A stretch of DNA of 64,000 nt from Saccharomycopsis phalli (GCA_020342235.1 CP073216.1:806001-870000); one strand, 5' to 3'. Positions 1-8,477 are shown, counted from the stretch's first letter. Translations and numbers: made by a program. The notes: a model not told the origin generated them from the sequence alone.

Positions 1-3000
1 ACAAGGGACAGGTTTTTTTTCAGATGACTTTCGAGGTAGCTGTACTTGTTAATGTACTGGTACAAGGACTCACATGCACCTCTTAAGTCGCCGTGGTTCA
101 ATCTCCATGAGTACAAGATCTTAAAGTACTTCAATGCGCTGTCAAGTCGCTGGTTGATGACGGCTAGCGACAACGACGGCTTGAAATTGAAGTCGATGGA
201 GTTGCCGTTGTTGAACAAGATTCTGTCAATGCTCGTGGAGTCGCTGCTCGAAAAACTATATGTAGTGAGATATTTCAAGTCGTTTGACTGGCTGATACCG
301 TTGACAAACCCTCTGAGAGTCTTATATCGGGCCTGTAGGTCCTTGGGCTGGACTTTTGAGAGGGCCGAAAATGCCTCATCAAAGTCCTGTAACGACAACG
401 CAATGTCGAAAAACGTCATGTAGTGCTGCTCGTTGTAGTCACCTTTGAGACCCAACTTCACCAAGGCCAATGCGTCCGAATAATAACCTGCCTTGCTGAA
501 CTGGACTGCCAATAAGTGGTAGTAGTCGGCCAAGTTTGTGGTCTGAACAAGGTCCGAGATCTCACTGACCACGTTTAATTCAGAAGAAGTCGCCTTGTAG
601 CCAATTACTTCTTCGGAAATCGCGACAAATTGGCTTCGGGCCTTACCGGAAACTCCGGTGCAAAGATATGTGTATGCCTCGAGTAGCTTGTAAAAAGGCG
701 CGGTGGAGGTTTTTGAAAAGTGCGCAAAGAGCCGGTTTCTAACGGTGTCGCCGTCATTTCTTCGGAGAAGCTCATTGGCCACTGCATATACAAACTTGTC
801 GTCATTGATGAAATGGAACAACGACCCTGGGTTCCCGCCAAAATGGCCACGAGCCACGGTCTCCAACAAACAAGTATCTTTGGCATCTGACAAGGCAAAA
901 AACGCAAGCTGGATGCGTTTATATATTGAGATTGCGCCGTTCAAAATCACTAACATGGTCTCCTCGCTGAAGTTTAAGATAAATGTAATCAACAAGAGAT
1001 CGTAGTACACGTCATCGAAAATCACCAACAACTGCCGAAACACAGCCAAATCAAAATCCTTCTTCAACTGGCCCACTTCAGAATCACTCGCAGTCGCTAG
1101 ACCCACGCTCCGTGGGTACTCAATCAAGTACCCAATGGTCTTGAATGCCTCTGGAATATCGTTCAACTCCGACATCAACGTCTGCAAGGTGGTCTCGGAG
1201 ATCTTCCCAGCAAGACAATCGTCAAATATATCTCGCGAATACTTGACCACCGACCCAGAAACCGGCTCGGCTAGACGCGTCCGCACCGCAATCAAAATGT
1301 CGGTGGGGATGGAGTACTTAAAGGATGATATCACATGTATGAAGCGTAACATGTCGCTGTCGGAAGAGACTCCGCAACGCTTTTTGAAGTCGAATTCGGG
1401 GCTTCCTGGGGTAGAGAGAAGCGACACTTCCGTGGACTTGCTGCGGTTCAAGTACAACAACTCGATTGCCTCGTTGATTCGGAGCACAGAAAAACCGTAC
1501 TTCTTGCCGACAATCGCCTTGTTGCTGACGTAGCCTAACGACAAAGACTCGTTTTCCAACTTGGTAAACTCCTGGCAGAGCGACTCGAAGTTCCGCCACT
1601 GCTTGGCGATATCCTCCTGCGAGCTGACAATCTTCCCAAGTAGGACTGGAATCTTCTCCCGATACGGCAAGTCAATTGGGATTCCGCTGCCGCTGGCAAA
1701 GTACTTTTTCTCAAACAATGCCAACGCGGTCTCGATGCTGAGCTCAGAGTATGCCCCGCTATCCACGATTTTCTCCATGTAAAACTCCGAGTCGCCCTGC
1801 GAGTTGTCATACGGAAAATTGCTTGGATGGGTGTCGGCCAAGATTTGGGTGTTCAAATTGGACTTTGCCCACACCGACAGGCCGTCTTCGAAGATGGTCA
1901 ACAACTGGTACACCGAGGAAGTGCTGCTTTTGAGAAGCACAGCCACATTCATCCACGGCTTTTTCTCGTAGATATCCCGCAGCAAGAACGTGGACCCAAG
2001 CAATTTGAAGTCCTTCACCAACCAAATCGAGTTGCTGCCTGGGATCTGCGGCAAATACTCAAACTGTGGCCCGAGATCGTGGATCTCTACCGTGTCTTTC
2101 ACAGTCAACTTCCAGAGCTTAAACTGGCCCGTTCCCACCGGCAAATAACTCAAAAAAAAGTACTCCTCCAAGGCTGTCTTCACGTTCTTGCTCTGGTCGT
2201 GAAACAACGCACTCAATAAACACACAGGCCGTCCGTCGCCAATCAACTTGTCTCCAAGCTCAGCACTCTTGTCGCCAAGTTTCTGCTCAGCAACAAGACT
2301 CCCTGTGCTTATGGACCACACTTTCAACTTGCGATTCAACGACACTGTCACGAGGATTTCTTCGTTGATGACAAACGAGTCCAAATTCGTCTTGAGCGTA
2401 CACCCATGGGGCAAATTGTAGTTACTCTCGTCCTCATCATAATCAGCAGAGTACCTTAGCGGCAAAAATCTGCCAAACTTGCCAAAGGCCGAAGAGATGA
2501 ACGAGGTATCTGAAAATATAGACATGCTCAAGTCGCTGTTGAACACCTCTCTCTCTCCATATATTATTCCTCCATCCTTGAAAAATACCAACAACTTGCC
2601 GCTCGATATCGAGTGCACATACTGCGGCTCTCTGATCTCAAAGTTGTATGGCGTCGAAAAGTAACACCACGACTCAACCGAAGCTGCAGCACTGGTATAA
2701 AAGTCCTGGGTATAATCAAACGACAACGTCACCAAAATCCCACTCACTGTGATCAAATCCACCACCACCAGCTTTGTGTTCTCGTCCACAAGAAACCCGT
2801 AGCAATTGTCTCGAATCTCCTCTGGAAATTGCACCTGTATCCAACTTGTTGATTCATTGGTACTAAAGCTAACCGGGCGCAAAGTCAAAACACGGCGATC
2901 CTGACTCACCATCCATGAAATCGCCTCAAATGACCAATTGAGAACCTCCAAGATCCCTGAATCTCCACTCAAGTTGCGGTTGAAATATTTTTCTGGATCT

Positions 3001-3155
3001 TCACTCAACTGCTCATACTTGCAAAGACCATTAAACTCATCTCGCAATGGAGCCGAATTCGATGGAATATCCAAGGTCCGCACTTTGTGTTTGCCCCACC
3101 TTACATTGGTGGTCTCTCTCAACACATTGATAATTTCCCCAGAAGATTCACCCAT
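1..3155 (-). CDS. NUP120: Nucleoporin Nup120, 3' end outside the window
   Basis: Nup120 (Nup160 family) is a scaffold of the Y-shaped Nup84 complex of the nuclear pore, needed for pore assembly and mRNA export. The frame is open from the ATG at 3155-3153 to the window edge, about 1050 codons. The S. cerevisiae protein is about 1040 residues, so only a little is missing. The N-terminal half looks like a beta-propeller, with a blade-like SLNRKLKVWSISTG. The C-terminal part is helical and has the family-type stretch GDYNEQHYMTFFDIALSLQD followed by GDLRGACESLYQY. It is divergent from the snoRNA host gene. A CACGTG at 3199-3204 lies between them. Assignment is from family memory and is fairly secure; the C-terminus is not seen. 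Confidence 0.88.
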   Translation of the reverse strand, partial: MGESSGEIINVLRETTNVRWGKHKVRTLDIPSNSAPLRDEFNGLCKYEQLSEDPEKYFNRNLSGDSGILEVLNWSFEAISWMVSQDRRVLTLRPVSFSTNESTSWIQVQFPEEIRDNCYGFLVDENTKLVVVDLITVSGILVTLSFDYTQDFYTSAAASVESWCYFSTPYNFEIREPQYVHSISSGKLLVFFKDGGIIYGEREVFNSDLSMSIFSDTSFISSAFGKFGRFLPLRYSADYDEDESNYNLPHGCTLKTNLDSFVINEEILVTVSLNRKLKVWSISTGSLVAEQKLGDKSAELGDKLIGDGRPVCLLSALFHDQSKNVKTALEEYFFLSYLPVGTGQFKLWKLTVKDTVEIHDLGPQFEYLPQIPGSNSIWLVKDFKLLGSTFLLRDIYEKKPWMNVAVLLKSSTSSVYQLLTIFEDGLSVWAKSNLNTQILADTHPSNFPYDNSQGDSEFYMEKIVDSGAYSELSIETALALFEKKYFASGSGIPIDLPYREKIPVLLGKIVSSQEDIAKQWRNFESLCQEFTKLENESLSLGYVSNKAIVGKKYGFSVLRINEAIELLYLNRSKSTEVSLLSTPGSPEFDFKKRCGVSSDSDMLRFIHVISSFKYSIPTDILIAVRTRLAEPVSGSVVKYSRDIFDDCLAGKISETTLQTLMSELNDIPEAFKTIGYLIEYPRSVGLATASDSEVGQLKKDFDLAVFRQLLVIFDDVYYDLLLITFILNFSEETMLVILNGAISIYKRIQLAFFALSDAKDTCLLETVARGHFGGNPGSLFHFINDDKFVYAVANELLRRNDGDTVRNRLFAHFSKTSTAPFYKLLEAYTYLCTGVSGKARSQFVAISEEVIGYKATSSELNVVSEISDLVQTTNLADYYHLLAVQFSKAGYYSDALALVKLGLKGDYNEQHYMTFFDIALSLQDFDEAFSALSKVQPKDLQARYKTLRGFVNGISQSNDLKYLTTYSFSSSDSTSIDRILFNNGNSIDFNFKPSLSLAVINQRLDSALKYFKILYSWRLNHGDLRGACESLYQYINKYSYLESHLKKNLSL

Positions 3156-3198
3156 GGTTTCTTCTCTCGACTAGTTGCAAACAAACAAATTAACGGGT

Positions 3199-3204
3199 CA
3201 CGTG
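3199..3204. promoter_or_regulatory. CACGTG motif in the NUP120 / snoRNA-host divergent promoter
   Basis: A perfect E-box (GGTCACGTGC context) lies 44 bp upstream of the NUP120 ATG and about 80 bp before the first 5' splice site of the snoRNA host gene. In yeasts this is the classic Cbf1 site. Its use here is inferred. Confidence 0.45.
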
Positions 3205-3317
3205 CATGCGTGTTTATTTACCCGCCTTCCCAAAAATTTTCCTATAAAGTCGGCGATTTGGTGCTCAATATTATCAGTGCAAAGTGTATGTGCAATTGGT
3301 TTATATCTTCATTGGCT

Positions 3318-3395
3318 CATTGTGATGACCAAAAATGATTTTACAAACTAGAGTTTCTGAATTTTAATGATTAGAAACCATTGATTGCTGAATCT
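3318..3395 (+). ncRNA. SNR78: Box C/D snoRNA snR78 (25S U2421 2'-O-methylation guide)
   Basis: Box C GTGATGA lies at 3322-3328, box D' CTGA at 3357-3360 and box D CTGA at 3388-3391. The guide CAAACTAGAGT before D' pairs with 11 nt of 25S rRNA (ACUCUAGUUUG). The fifth nucleotide upstream of D' falls on the U that is yeast position 2421, by my count from remembered 25S sequence. It sits in intron 1 of the host. Confidence 0.88.
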
Positions 3396-3486
3396 ACCAA
3401 TGATGTATATGTCATTTGAAGCCGACTAACAATAGTGAAATGTTTGGCTCTTGTGCATGTTAAAGTAAGTACAATTTTTCATGGAT

Positions 3487-3576
3487 TGGTTTAGTGATGA
3501 AGAAAAATTTACGTTGGAATTACCGACTGAATCTTCTATGTCGACAAATATTTTTGGCACCTCTTCTGAATAACCA
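3487..3576 (+). ncRNA. SNR77: Box C/D snoRNA snR77, copy 1 (18S U578 guide)
   Basis: Box C GTGATGA is at 3494-3500, D' CTGA at 3527-3530 and D CTGA at 3566-3569. A terminal stem TGGTT/AACCA closes it (3487-3491 with 3572-3576). The guide GTTGGAATTACCG pairs over 13 positions, one of them G-U, with 18S CGGUAAUUCCAGC. The D'+5 rule selects U578. It lies in intron 2. A near-identical second copy follows in the next intron. Confidence 0.9.
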
Positions 3577-3659
3577 CTCAATTGTTTAATTGAATTAACT
3601 AACATTTAGTAAATGGTATGTTTCTTATTGGTATCTTGGTAGTGAATTGGATATCCCAT

Positions 3660-3745
3660 CTAGGTGATGAAGAAAATTTTACGTTGGAATTACCGACTGA
3701 ATTATCTGTGTCGACAAAAATTTTTGGCACCTCTTCTGATTTTCA
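3660..3745 (+). ncRNA. SNR77: Box C/D snoRNA snR77, copy 2 (18S U578 guide)
   Basis: Box C is at 3664-3670, D' at 3697-3700 and D at 3736-3739. The guide is the same GTTGGAATTACCG as in copy 1. From box C to box D the two copies differ at only a few positions, while the flanking intron sequence is unrelated apart from splice signals. The obvious TGGTT/AACCA terminal stem of copy 1 is not present here. Whether both copies are processed cannot be told from sequence. Confidence 0.88.
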
Positions 3746-3811
3746 TTGCAAGATATTGGCGTTTTTATATGGCTGTGCTAACATCTAGGTACGTGTGCTT
3801 ACTCAAGTAAT

Positions 3812-3898
3812 CTCATGTGATGATCAATAGCACTGGGCACTGAATTCAAATGAGTGACAAGTGTTTTGGGCCTCAGAAACCCTATTTTCCTGACCTTT
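3812..3898 (+). ncRNA. SNR76: Box C/D snoRNA snR76 (25S C2197 guide)
   Basis: Box C GTGATGA is at 3817-3823, D' CTGA at 3840-3843, a C'-like TGAGTGA at 3851 and D CTGA at 3890-3893. The guide AGCACTGGGCA pairs with 25S UGCCCAGUGCU. The D'+5 nucleotide selects the third C, which counts to C2197 when numbered back from U2421. Confidence 0.88.
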
Positions 3899-3992
3899 GG
3901 ATTACACCTTGGTACAAAGTCAGTATTAACTCATAGCAATTAGTGAGTAGTTTATGGTAAAGTACGTTTGCATTTTCTGCACGGATTCATAG

Positions 3993-4083
3993 ATTTAGTG
4001 ATGATTTATTTAGATGACGAGTCAGACGGGATTCCCGATGATGACACCATCTTTTAATAACCATTCATGCATTTCTGAACATT
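3993..4083 (+). ncRNA. SNR75: Box C/D snoRNA snR75 (25S G2288 guide)
   Basis: Box C GTGATGA is at 3998-4004, a degenerate D' CAGA at 4023-4026, C' GATGATGA near 4037 and D CTGA at 4075-4078. The guide TTAGATGACGAG pairs with 25S CUCGUCAUCUAA (12 nt). With CAGA taken as D', the +5 rule selects G2288. Confidence 0.85.
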
Positions 4084-4131
4084 TATGATCAGCAGCATTT
4101 GAACCAAAACTAACAGTAGATTTGGGATATT

Positions 4132-4207
4132 TCCAGAGATGAAATAAAAATTTTGACAAGCATATGTCTGATTTTTATGAAGATGCAAATTTTTATGTCT
4201 GATGGTG
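4132..4207 (+). ncRNA. SNR74: Box C/D snoRNA snR74 (18S A28 guide)
   Basis: The C box is AGATGAA (4137-4143), slightly off consensus. D' CTGA is at 4168-4171 and D CTGA at 4199-4202. The guide GACAAGCATATG pairs with 18S CAUAUGCUUGUC, and D'+5 selects A28. It is preceded by CTAACAG at 4110-4116, but no 5' splice site lies between that and the snoRNA. Confidence 0.85.
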
Positions 4208-4276
4208 TATATTTCTTGTTTTTTTTTTACAAGACTTGACTAACATTAAGGTAAGTTTTTGTTTGTAAAGGTGATT

Positions 4277-4374
4277 AGTATATGATGATTTTTCCAACTC
4301 ACGACGGTCAACTGTGTTTGATTATTCAAACTTTGATGATATTCGCCTGTGACAAGGCCCGGATCCTGAAACTA
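4277..4374 (+). ncRNA. SNR73: Box C/D snoRNA snR73 (25S C2959 guide)
   Basis: Box C ATGATGA is at 4282-4288, a D'-like CTGT at 4312-4315, C' TGATGA at 4334-4339 and D CTGA at 4366-4369. The guide CTCACGACGGTC pairs with 25S GACCGUCGUGAG near the A-loop. Using CTGT as D', the +5 position is C2959. Confidence 0.83.
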
Positions 4375-4434
4375 TTTGCTAAGATGTGTTTGAAGAAGAC
4401 TAACATATAGAGTATGTATTGGATTGTATGAATA

Positions 4435-4517
4435 TAGTTATGATGACAAGTAATACTTTTTCAGGACCACGATGACTGTACTAGTATTAATTCGATTTGC
4501 ATGTCAGTCTGAACGAC
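4435..4517 (+). ncRNA. SNR72: Box C/D snoRNA snR72 (25S A876 guide)
   Basis: Box C ATGATGA is at 4440-4446 and CTGA at 4509-4512. The guide CGATTTGCATGTCAG just upstream pairs over 15 positions (one G-U) with 25S CUGACGUGCAAAUCG. The +5 nucleotide selects the A that is position 876. It is the last snoRNA of the host, followed by the branch/3' splice site ACTAACAG at 4544-4551. Confidence 0.85.
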
Positions 4518-4796
4518 TATTGATGACGAATAATGGGGAGAGTACTAACAGATACAGAGTGAATATATACATACATATATGGCTGTAAGCAATACACTTG
4601 CACACCTATCCTAATAAAAACCAAATTGATCTTGCTATATATACGAAACTTTAATGGCATGTGTGGATTTGAATTTCTCGTAATTGATGTTTCTTTTCAT
4701 GTTGTTGTTTACATCATTAGCCCCATTTAATCACATGGCGGTGACTTTTCACGGGCTGGAATTTGCATTTTGCATGAATGAGTTCCGTGAAGGATT

Positions 4797-5159
4797 TCAT
4801 TCTTGAATCAGCAGGAGTCGAGGCTGTTGATTTGGATGGGATGTTTCTCCCGAGAGCCGTTCAAACTGCCACTCTAATTTTTTGAAGGACTCCATTTCTT
4901 GTGAGATCAATTGCAAGCCGGTTTCCTCGTCCTCGGAGGAGATTTGTGGTTTTGAGAAATATCTGTGCATGATATTTAAGATATTTATATACGAGGACAA
5001 ATACTTGATCTCCGAGTCTATCAACTGCCGTTGGTGGGACTCGAGATCGGGTCTCAAAGACAGGGTAAGCGATGCCAAGTAGAGCTGGATCAGGGCGACG
5101 GAGCTTGTGTCGCAGCGAGTCAACAGCAAGTTTGGATGGACCATGAATATCGATACCAT
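4797..5159 (-). CDS. Small conserved-looking protein of unknown function
   Basis: I do not recognise this 120-residue product. The start is the ATG at 5159; the in-frame extension upstream begins at TTG and is not credible. An ATG at 5144 is an alternative. The first two thirds look helical and leucine rich (for example SVALIQLYLASLTLSLRP), then comes an acidic stretch (SSEDEETG) and another amphipathic helix. No transmembrane segment is clear. It is divergent from UTP6, 162 bp between ATGs, so the two could share a promoter. Codon choice resembles the neighbours, which supports a real gene. It may be a small subunit of a coiled-coil complex; this is a guess. Confidence 0.6.
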   Translation of the reverse strand: MVSIFMVHPNLLLTRCDTSSVALIQLYLASLTLSLRPDLESHQRQLIDSEIKYLSSYINILNIMHRYFSKPQISSEDEETGLQLISQEMESFKKLEWQFERLSGETSHPNQQPRLLLIQE

Positions 5160-5321
5160 TTTATATAGCAGTAAAACAAACAAGGGAGAGTGGTGGATTT
5201 ATACTCTGGTGCTTGGCCTGGTGCAGCAATCAAAAGGCGGAGACGCATGTGTGCGCCGAGCCTTGCATTTCACGTGGTGAGAAGAGGACAAGAAAATTTT
5301 TTGGGCTGGAGGTGCGTGCAA

Positions 5322-6560
5322 ATGGCAGAGAAGGTACGGTATTTCCTTGAGCTGTTGGTCCCTGAATTGGAGGACTTGCAGCGGAAGCGGTTGTTTAGCA
5401 AGGAAGAGATCAGTCTGATGATGAAGAGGCGCACTGATTTTGAGCACCGGGTTCTGAGCCGTGGGTGCAAGTCGCTGGATTTTGTTCGGTACATTGAGTA
5501 CGAAAAGAATTTGGAGCGTTTGCGGGAGAAGCGGTACAATAGATACAAGCAGGTCGGGCTAGTGGAGGACAAGAAGAGTCTCAGCGATCATTCTGCCGTG
5601 AAGCGGATCTCGTTTATCTATGATCGGGCGGTGAATCGGTATCCCAACGACATGGCCATGTGGAGAAGCTACCTCTTGTATGGGAAGAAGAGTTGTTCCA
5701 ACAAGGTGGTGTACAGCATCTACACCCGTGTGTTGCAATTGCATCCGAATGATATTCGTCTCTGGATCAATGCCGCGAACTATGAGTTTGAGGAGCACTT
5801 CAACGTTCGCGGAGCGAGAATCTTGTTCCAGCGTGGGTTGAGGTTCAACGCGCAGTCGGTCGATCTCTGGCTCTCGTACACCGAGTTTGAGCTTTTATAC
5901 GTGACAAAATTGCTTGAACGGCGGCGGATTCTTGGTCTTTTGACCGAGAAGCAGCAGGCTGACGAGCAGCAGCTGGAGGAAACTTCCTCGGGGTTTGACG
6001 AGGACTTGCTTGCGCTCCCAAGCGAAATGGACGACGACACAAAGGAGCAATTGGCCCAGCTTCCTGAGGCCGCCATGAGCATGCTTGGAAACCCAGAGAC
6101 TAACCCTGCATTGCGGGGCGATACTGCCTTGACGATCTACGATGTGGCGATGAAGACGTTGCTCAAGTACCGGCAGAACGACGAGTTCCACAAGACGATT
6201 GCCCGGGACTCGTTGCTTGACTATTCCAAGCGTTTCTTGGCGGTGTTTGACCAATTTGAGTCCCTCAACCGTAGCCATTTGGCAGGCCATGTCGTGCTCC
6301 GGTTAGTGGCCCTGTACCCGCAGGACGCGGAGTGCATGCTCTTGGACGTCACGTTGCCGATCCGGTACGACACTCTTGACCACGGTTCGTTGGTGGATGA
6401 CTTGAAGTTGTCGATAAACAAGTTGCAGGCGCACAACAGCCAGTCGGGCAACACACGGTTGACGGGGATGTTTATTGACTATTTGACCAGCAGGTATATG
6501 AGCAGTGGAGACTCTCCTGCCAAGCAGATATTGCACGCGATTATCGAAAAGATCAGGTGA
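5322..6560 (+). CDS. UTP6: U3 snoRNP / SSU processome protein Utp6
   Basis: Utp6 belongs to the UTP-B module of the small-subunit processome, which binds U3 snoRNA and pre-18S rRNA in the nucleolus. The product is 412 residues; S. cerevisiae Utp6 is 440. The N-terminus (RYFLELLVPELEDL, then KRRTDFEHR and RYIEYEKN) matches the family closely and is followed by HAT repeats (WRSYLLYGKK, LWINAANYEFE). The start is placed at the ATG at 5322, 44 codons inside the longer frame, because homology begins there (MAEKVRYF). Three CTG codons (5352, 5454, 5475) sit where relatives have Q or N. A 10-bp GA-rich minisatellite begins just past the stop. Confidence 0.92.
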   Translation: MAEKVRYFLELLVPELEDLQRKRLFSKEEISLMMKRRTDFEHRVLSRGCKSLDFVRYIEYEKNLERLREKRYNRYKQVGLVEDKKSLSDHSAVKRISFIYDRAVNRYPNDMAMWRSYLLYGKKSCSNKVVYSIYTRVLQLHPNDIRLWINAANYEFEEHFNVRGARILFQRGLRFNAQSVDLWLSYTEFELLYVTKLLERRRILGLLTEKQQADEQQLEETSSGFDEDLLALPSEMDDDTKEQLAQLPEAAMSMLGNPETNPALRGDTALTIYDVAMKTLLKYRQNDEFHKTIARDSLLDYSKRFLAVFDQFESLNRSHLAGHVVLRLVALYPQDAECMLLDVTLPIRYDTLDHGSLVDDLKLSINKLQAHNSQSGNTRLTGMFIDYLTSRYMSSGDSPAKQILHAIIEKIR

Positions 6561-6565
6561 TGAGC

Positions 6566-6612
6566 CGGGTGGAGAGTGGAGTGGAGAGTGGAGAGTGGAG
6601 AGTGGTGGAGAT
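6566..6612 (+). repeat. Minisatellite, about 10-bp GAGAGTGGAG units
   Basis: About four imperfect units of GAGAGTGGAG lie immediately after the UTP6 stop codon, in the 3' UTR. Confidence 0.7.
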
Positions 6613-6844
6613 GCTAGGGAGAAACTATGTAAAAACCAAGTAAAAAACATGGGCTAACGATCGGCTGCGATCGGCCATGGCATATAACTAATAACGAGTC
6701 AATTGGCATTCTGTAACATTGGTGTGACTATAGGCTAGTCCGTAGTCTAGGATGGATTCAAGGCTTTATAATGTGATTGTCTATATTGATTTGGCTATAT
6801 ATGTCTATCGTATTATTTCATCTTAGTCATACACTCCCTCGTAA

Positions 6845-6982
6845 CACACCCCCATTTAATCTTGCTTTTTACTTGCTCACTCGCCTACCCATCTGATCTC
6901 GCTTACTCGCCCCCATTTAATCTCACTCTTTATTCGCTTACTCACCTACCCATCTAACCTCACTCTTTATTCGCTTACTCGC
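6845..6982. repeat. Imperfect tandem repeat overlapping a gene end
   Basis: Units of about 55-65 bp contain TTCGCTTACTCGC and CCTACCCATCT, repeated two to three times. The last unit supplies the stop codon and last codons of the minus-strand membrane protein gene. Confidence 0.6.
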
Positions 6983-7799
6983 TCTTTAAAGACTCCCCAT
7001 CATGCAAGCCAACATACTTCCTCTTGGCCAAATACTTATGCGTCACTATATACGTAACCACACTAGCCGACACCGCTACAAACACCGATAAAATAAAATA
7101 CAACCTCGTATGGCGATACGTCACCGACCGCGGAAGCGAATAATGCCCGTCAGAAAACGGAGCCCCATGCTTCTCACCCAGCCTCACAGGACTCACCCAC
7201 CCAATCCACCGCACAGAAAACCGAATCGGCAACCGGTCCCCGATAATCACCTTGGTGAGATTCGTGCCTGCGCTCCACGCCACCGCAGACAAAATTGTAT
7301 CCTTCTCGCGCGGCGTCTGCACAATCATATTCATGTTGGCATCCACATCAATGTGACTCTCAGCCACTCTGCCCCGGAAATTGAACGTCAACGGCACTGT
7401 GAGTCCCTCCTGGTGGTCTTCAATGGAAGCCGACGTCGAGATCGGAAGCCGGCACGAAAACGGCGAGTCCTCGTGGATATATAGCTGGAAAAGATGGAAA
7501 AGCTCGTCGGTTAGCACAATTGTGCACGTAAAGTCCTGGTTCTTCTTGTACTGGAACTTCAACGGCTTGTTGTGCTCAATGCACCGCGGGAACTTCCCAA
7601 ACAAGATGTTACTACTCTTGTCAAACTTGTGTTCGCCCGTATCGATACGCCGCTGGATACACAGTACCTCGAGATCCTGCCCAATGGCTAGATCTTGGAT
7701 CTCGGGGATTTTGTCCTGCTTGTCGACCAAATACCAGTCCTTACTGCTTGCTAGCGCACTTGTCACGCCGACGAAAATTGTAAGCACTTTGAATCTCAT
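6975..7799 (-). CDS. Type I single-pass membrane protein, possibly Psg1-like
   Basis: The 274-residue product has a cleavable-looking signal peptide (MRFKVLTIFVGVTSALAS) and a lumenal domain of about 200 residues. A single hydrophobic segment near residues 232-252 (YFILSVFVAVSASVVTYIV) and a short charged cytosolic tail follow. There are several cysteines in the lumenal part and one NLT glycosylation sequon. This layout fits an ER/Golgi protein. It resembles my memory of fungal Psg1 (YKL077W, which stabilises the plasma-membrane proton pump in the Golgi), but I cannot confirm that. It converges with UTP6. The ATG is followed at once by the signal peptide, so the start is secure. Confidence 0.75.
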   Translation of the reverse strand: MRFKVLTIFVGVTSALASSKDWYLVDKQDKIPEIQDLAIGQDLEVLCIQRRIDTGEHKFDKSSNILFGKFPRCIEHNKPLKFQYKKNQDFTCTIVLTDELFHLFQLYIHEDSPFSCRLPISTSASIEDHQEGLTVPLTFNFRGRVAESHIDVDANMNMIVQTPREKDTILSAVAWSAGTNLTKVIIGDRLPIRFSVRWIGWVSPVRLGEKHGAPFSDGHYSLPRSVTYRHTRLYFILSVFVAVSASVVTYIVTHKYLAKRKYVGLHDGESLKSE

Positions 7800-8227
7800 T
7801 GTTCACGTCAAGACAAATTGAGGCATTTATGAGTACCAGCCATGTTGATGCGGGCACATAACCTGTGGGCGGGGTTCCCAGGCTGGTGGATAGTGGCTGG
7901 TGGGCTGCGTGTATTTCAATAAAACTTATTCTTTACGTCATGGCATGTTCATTTGGTAGCGGGACTCGATGGTATTTATACTCATTCATATTCATGTGTA
8001 TACATGCATGGCTGTATGGCAGCACGATTCAGTGAGTATGGTTGCGTTAACCATCAATCTGTCACAAGTATAATGCCGTGTTTTTAGTTCCCTTGCAGGC
8101 TGCACGGTCAAAATATGTTCTTGGCTGCTGATTTGTATTGTTTAGTTGGGTCTGGCCAATGGTTTGGATGTCATTTTATGGGATTTCTGAATACGCAGCT
8201 GAAGCCCAATTGGTGAATGTACATGAG
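7800..8227. other. Spacer without a recognised gene
   Basis: This is 5' flank of the membrane protein gene. I see no gene, RNA or repeat here apart from scattered T-rich runs. Confidence 0.6.
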
Positions 8228-8470
8228 TGGAGTGGTATGGAAATATTACCTGGATTGAGTATCACTATTCGTATAACAATACTACTTGGATCAGTAGCAT
8301 TACTTGGACAATATTACCTGGATCAGTAGCATTACTTGGACAATATTACCTGGATTAGTAGCATTGGACAATATTACCTGTATTGAGTAGCACTGTTTGT
8401 ATGGCAATATTACTGGATTGCGTAGCATTGGACAATATTACTGGATTGCGTAGCATTGTACAATATTACA
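8228..8470 (+). repeat. Minisatellite, about 30-bp GGACAATATTACCTGGATYAGTAGCATT units
   Basis: Seven or eight degenerate units sharing CAATATTAC and GTAGCATT run up to the left edge of the adjacent repeat element. Confidence 0.8.
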
Positions 8471-8477
8471 TGCATTT

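Larger units (their letters stand above)
3286..4551 (+). ncRNA. Spliced noncoding host gene of the snR72-snR78 box C/D cluster
   Basis: The span runs from the first 5' splice site (GTATGT, 3286) to the last 3' splice site (CTAACAG, AG at 4550-4551). The first and last exons extend further by an unknown amount. Splice junctions seen: intron 3286-3435; exon 3436-3464; intron 3465-3609; exon about 3610-3615; intron 3616-3788; then GTACGT directly at 3789, intron to 3936; exon 3937-3961; intron from 3962. A CTAACAG at 4116 and an AG at 4250 follow, then GTAAGT directly at 4251 with an intron to 4410, then GTATGT at 4412 with an intron to 4551. Exons are tiny and have no coding potential. Gene order equals the S. 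cerevisiae snR78-snR72 polycistron, which lacks introns. Between snR75 and snR74 I see no clear 5' splice site, so those two may share one intron, 3962-4250. Confidence 0.85.
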
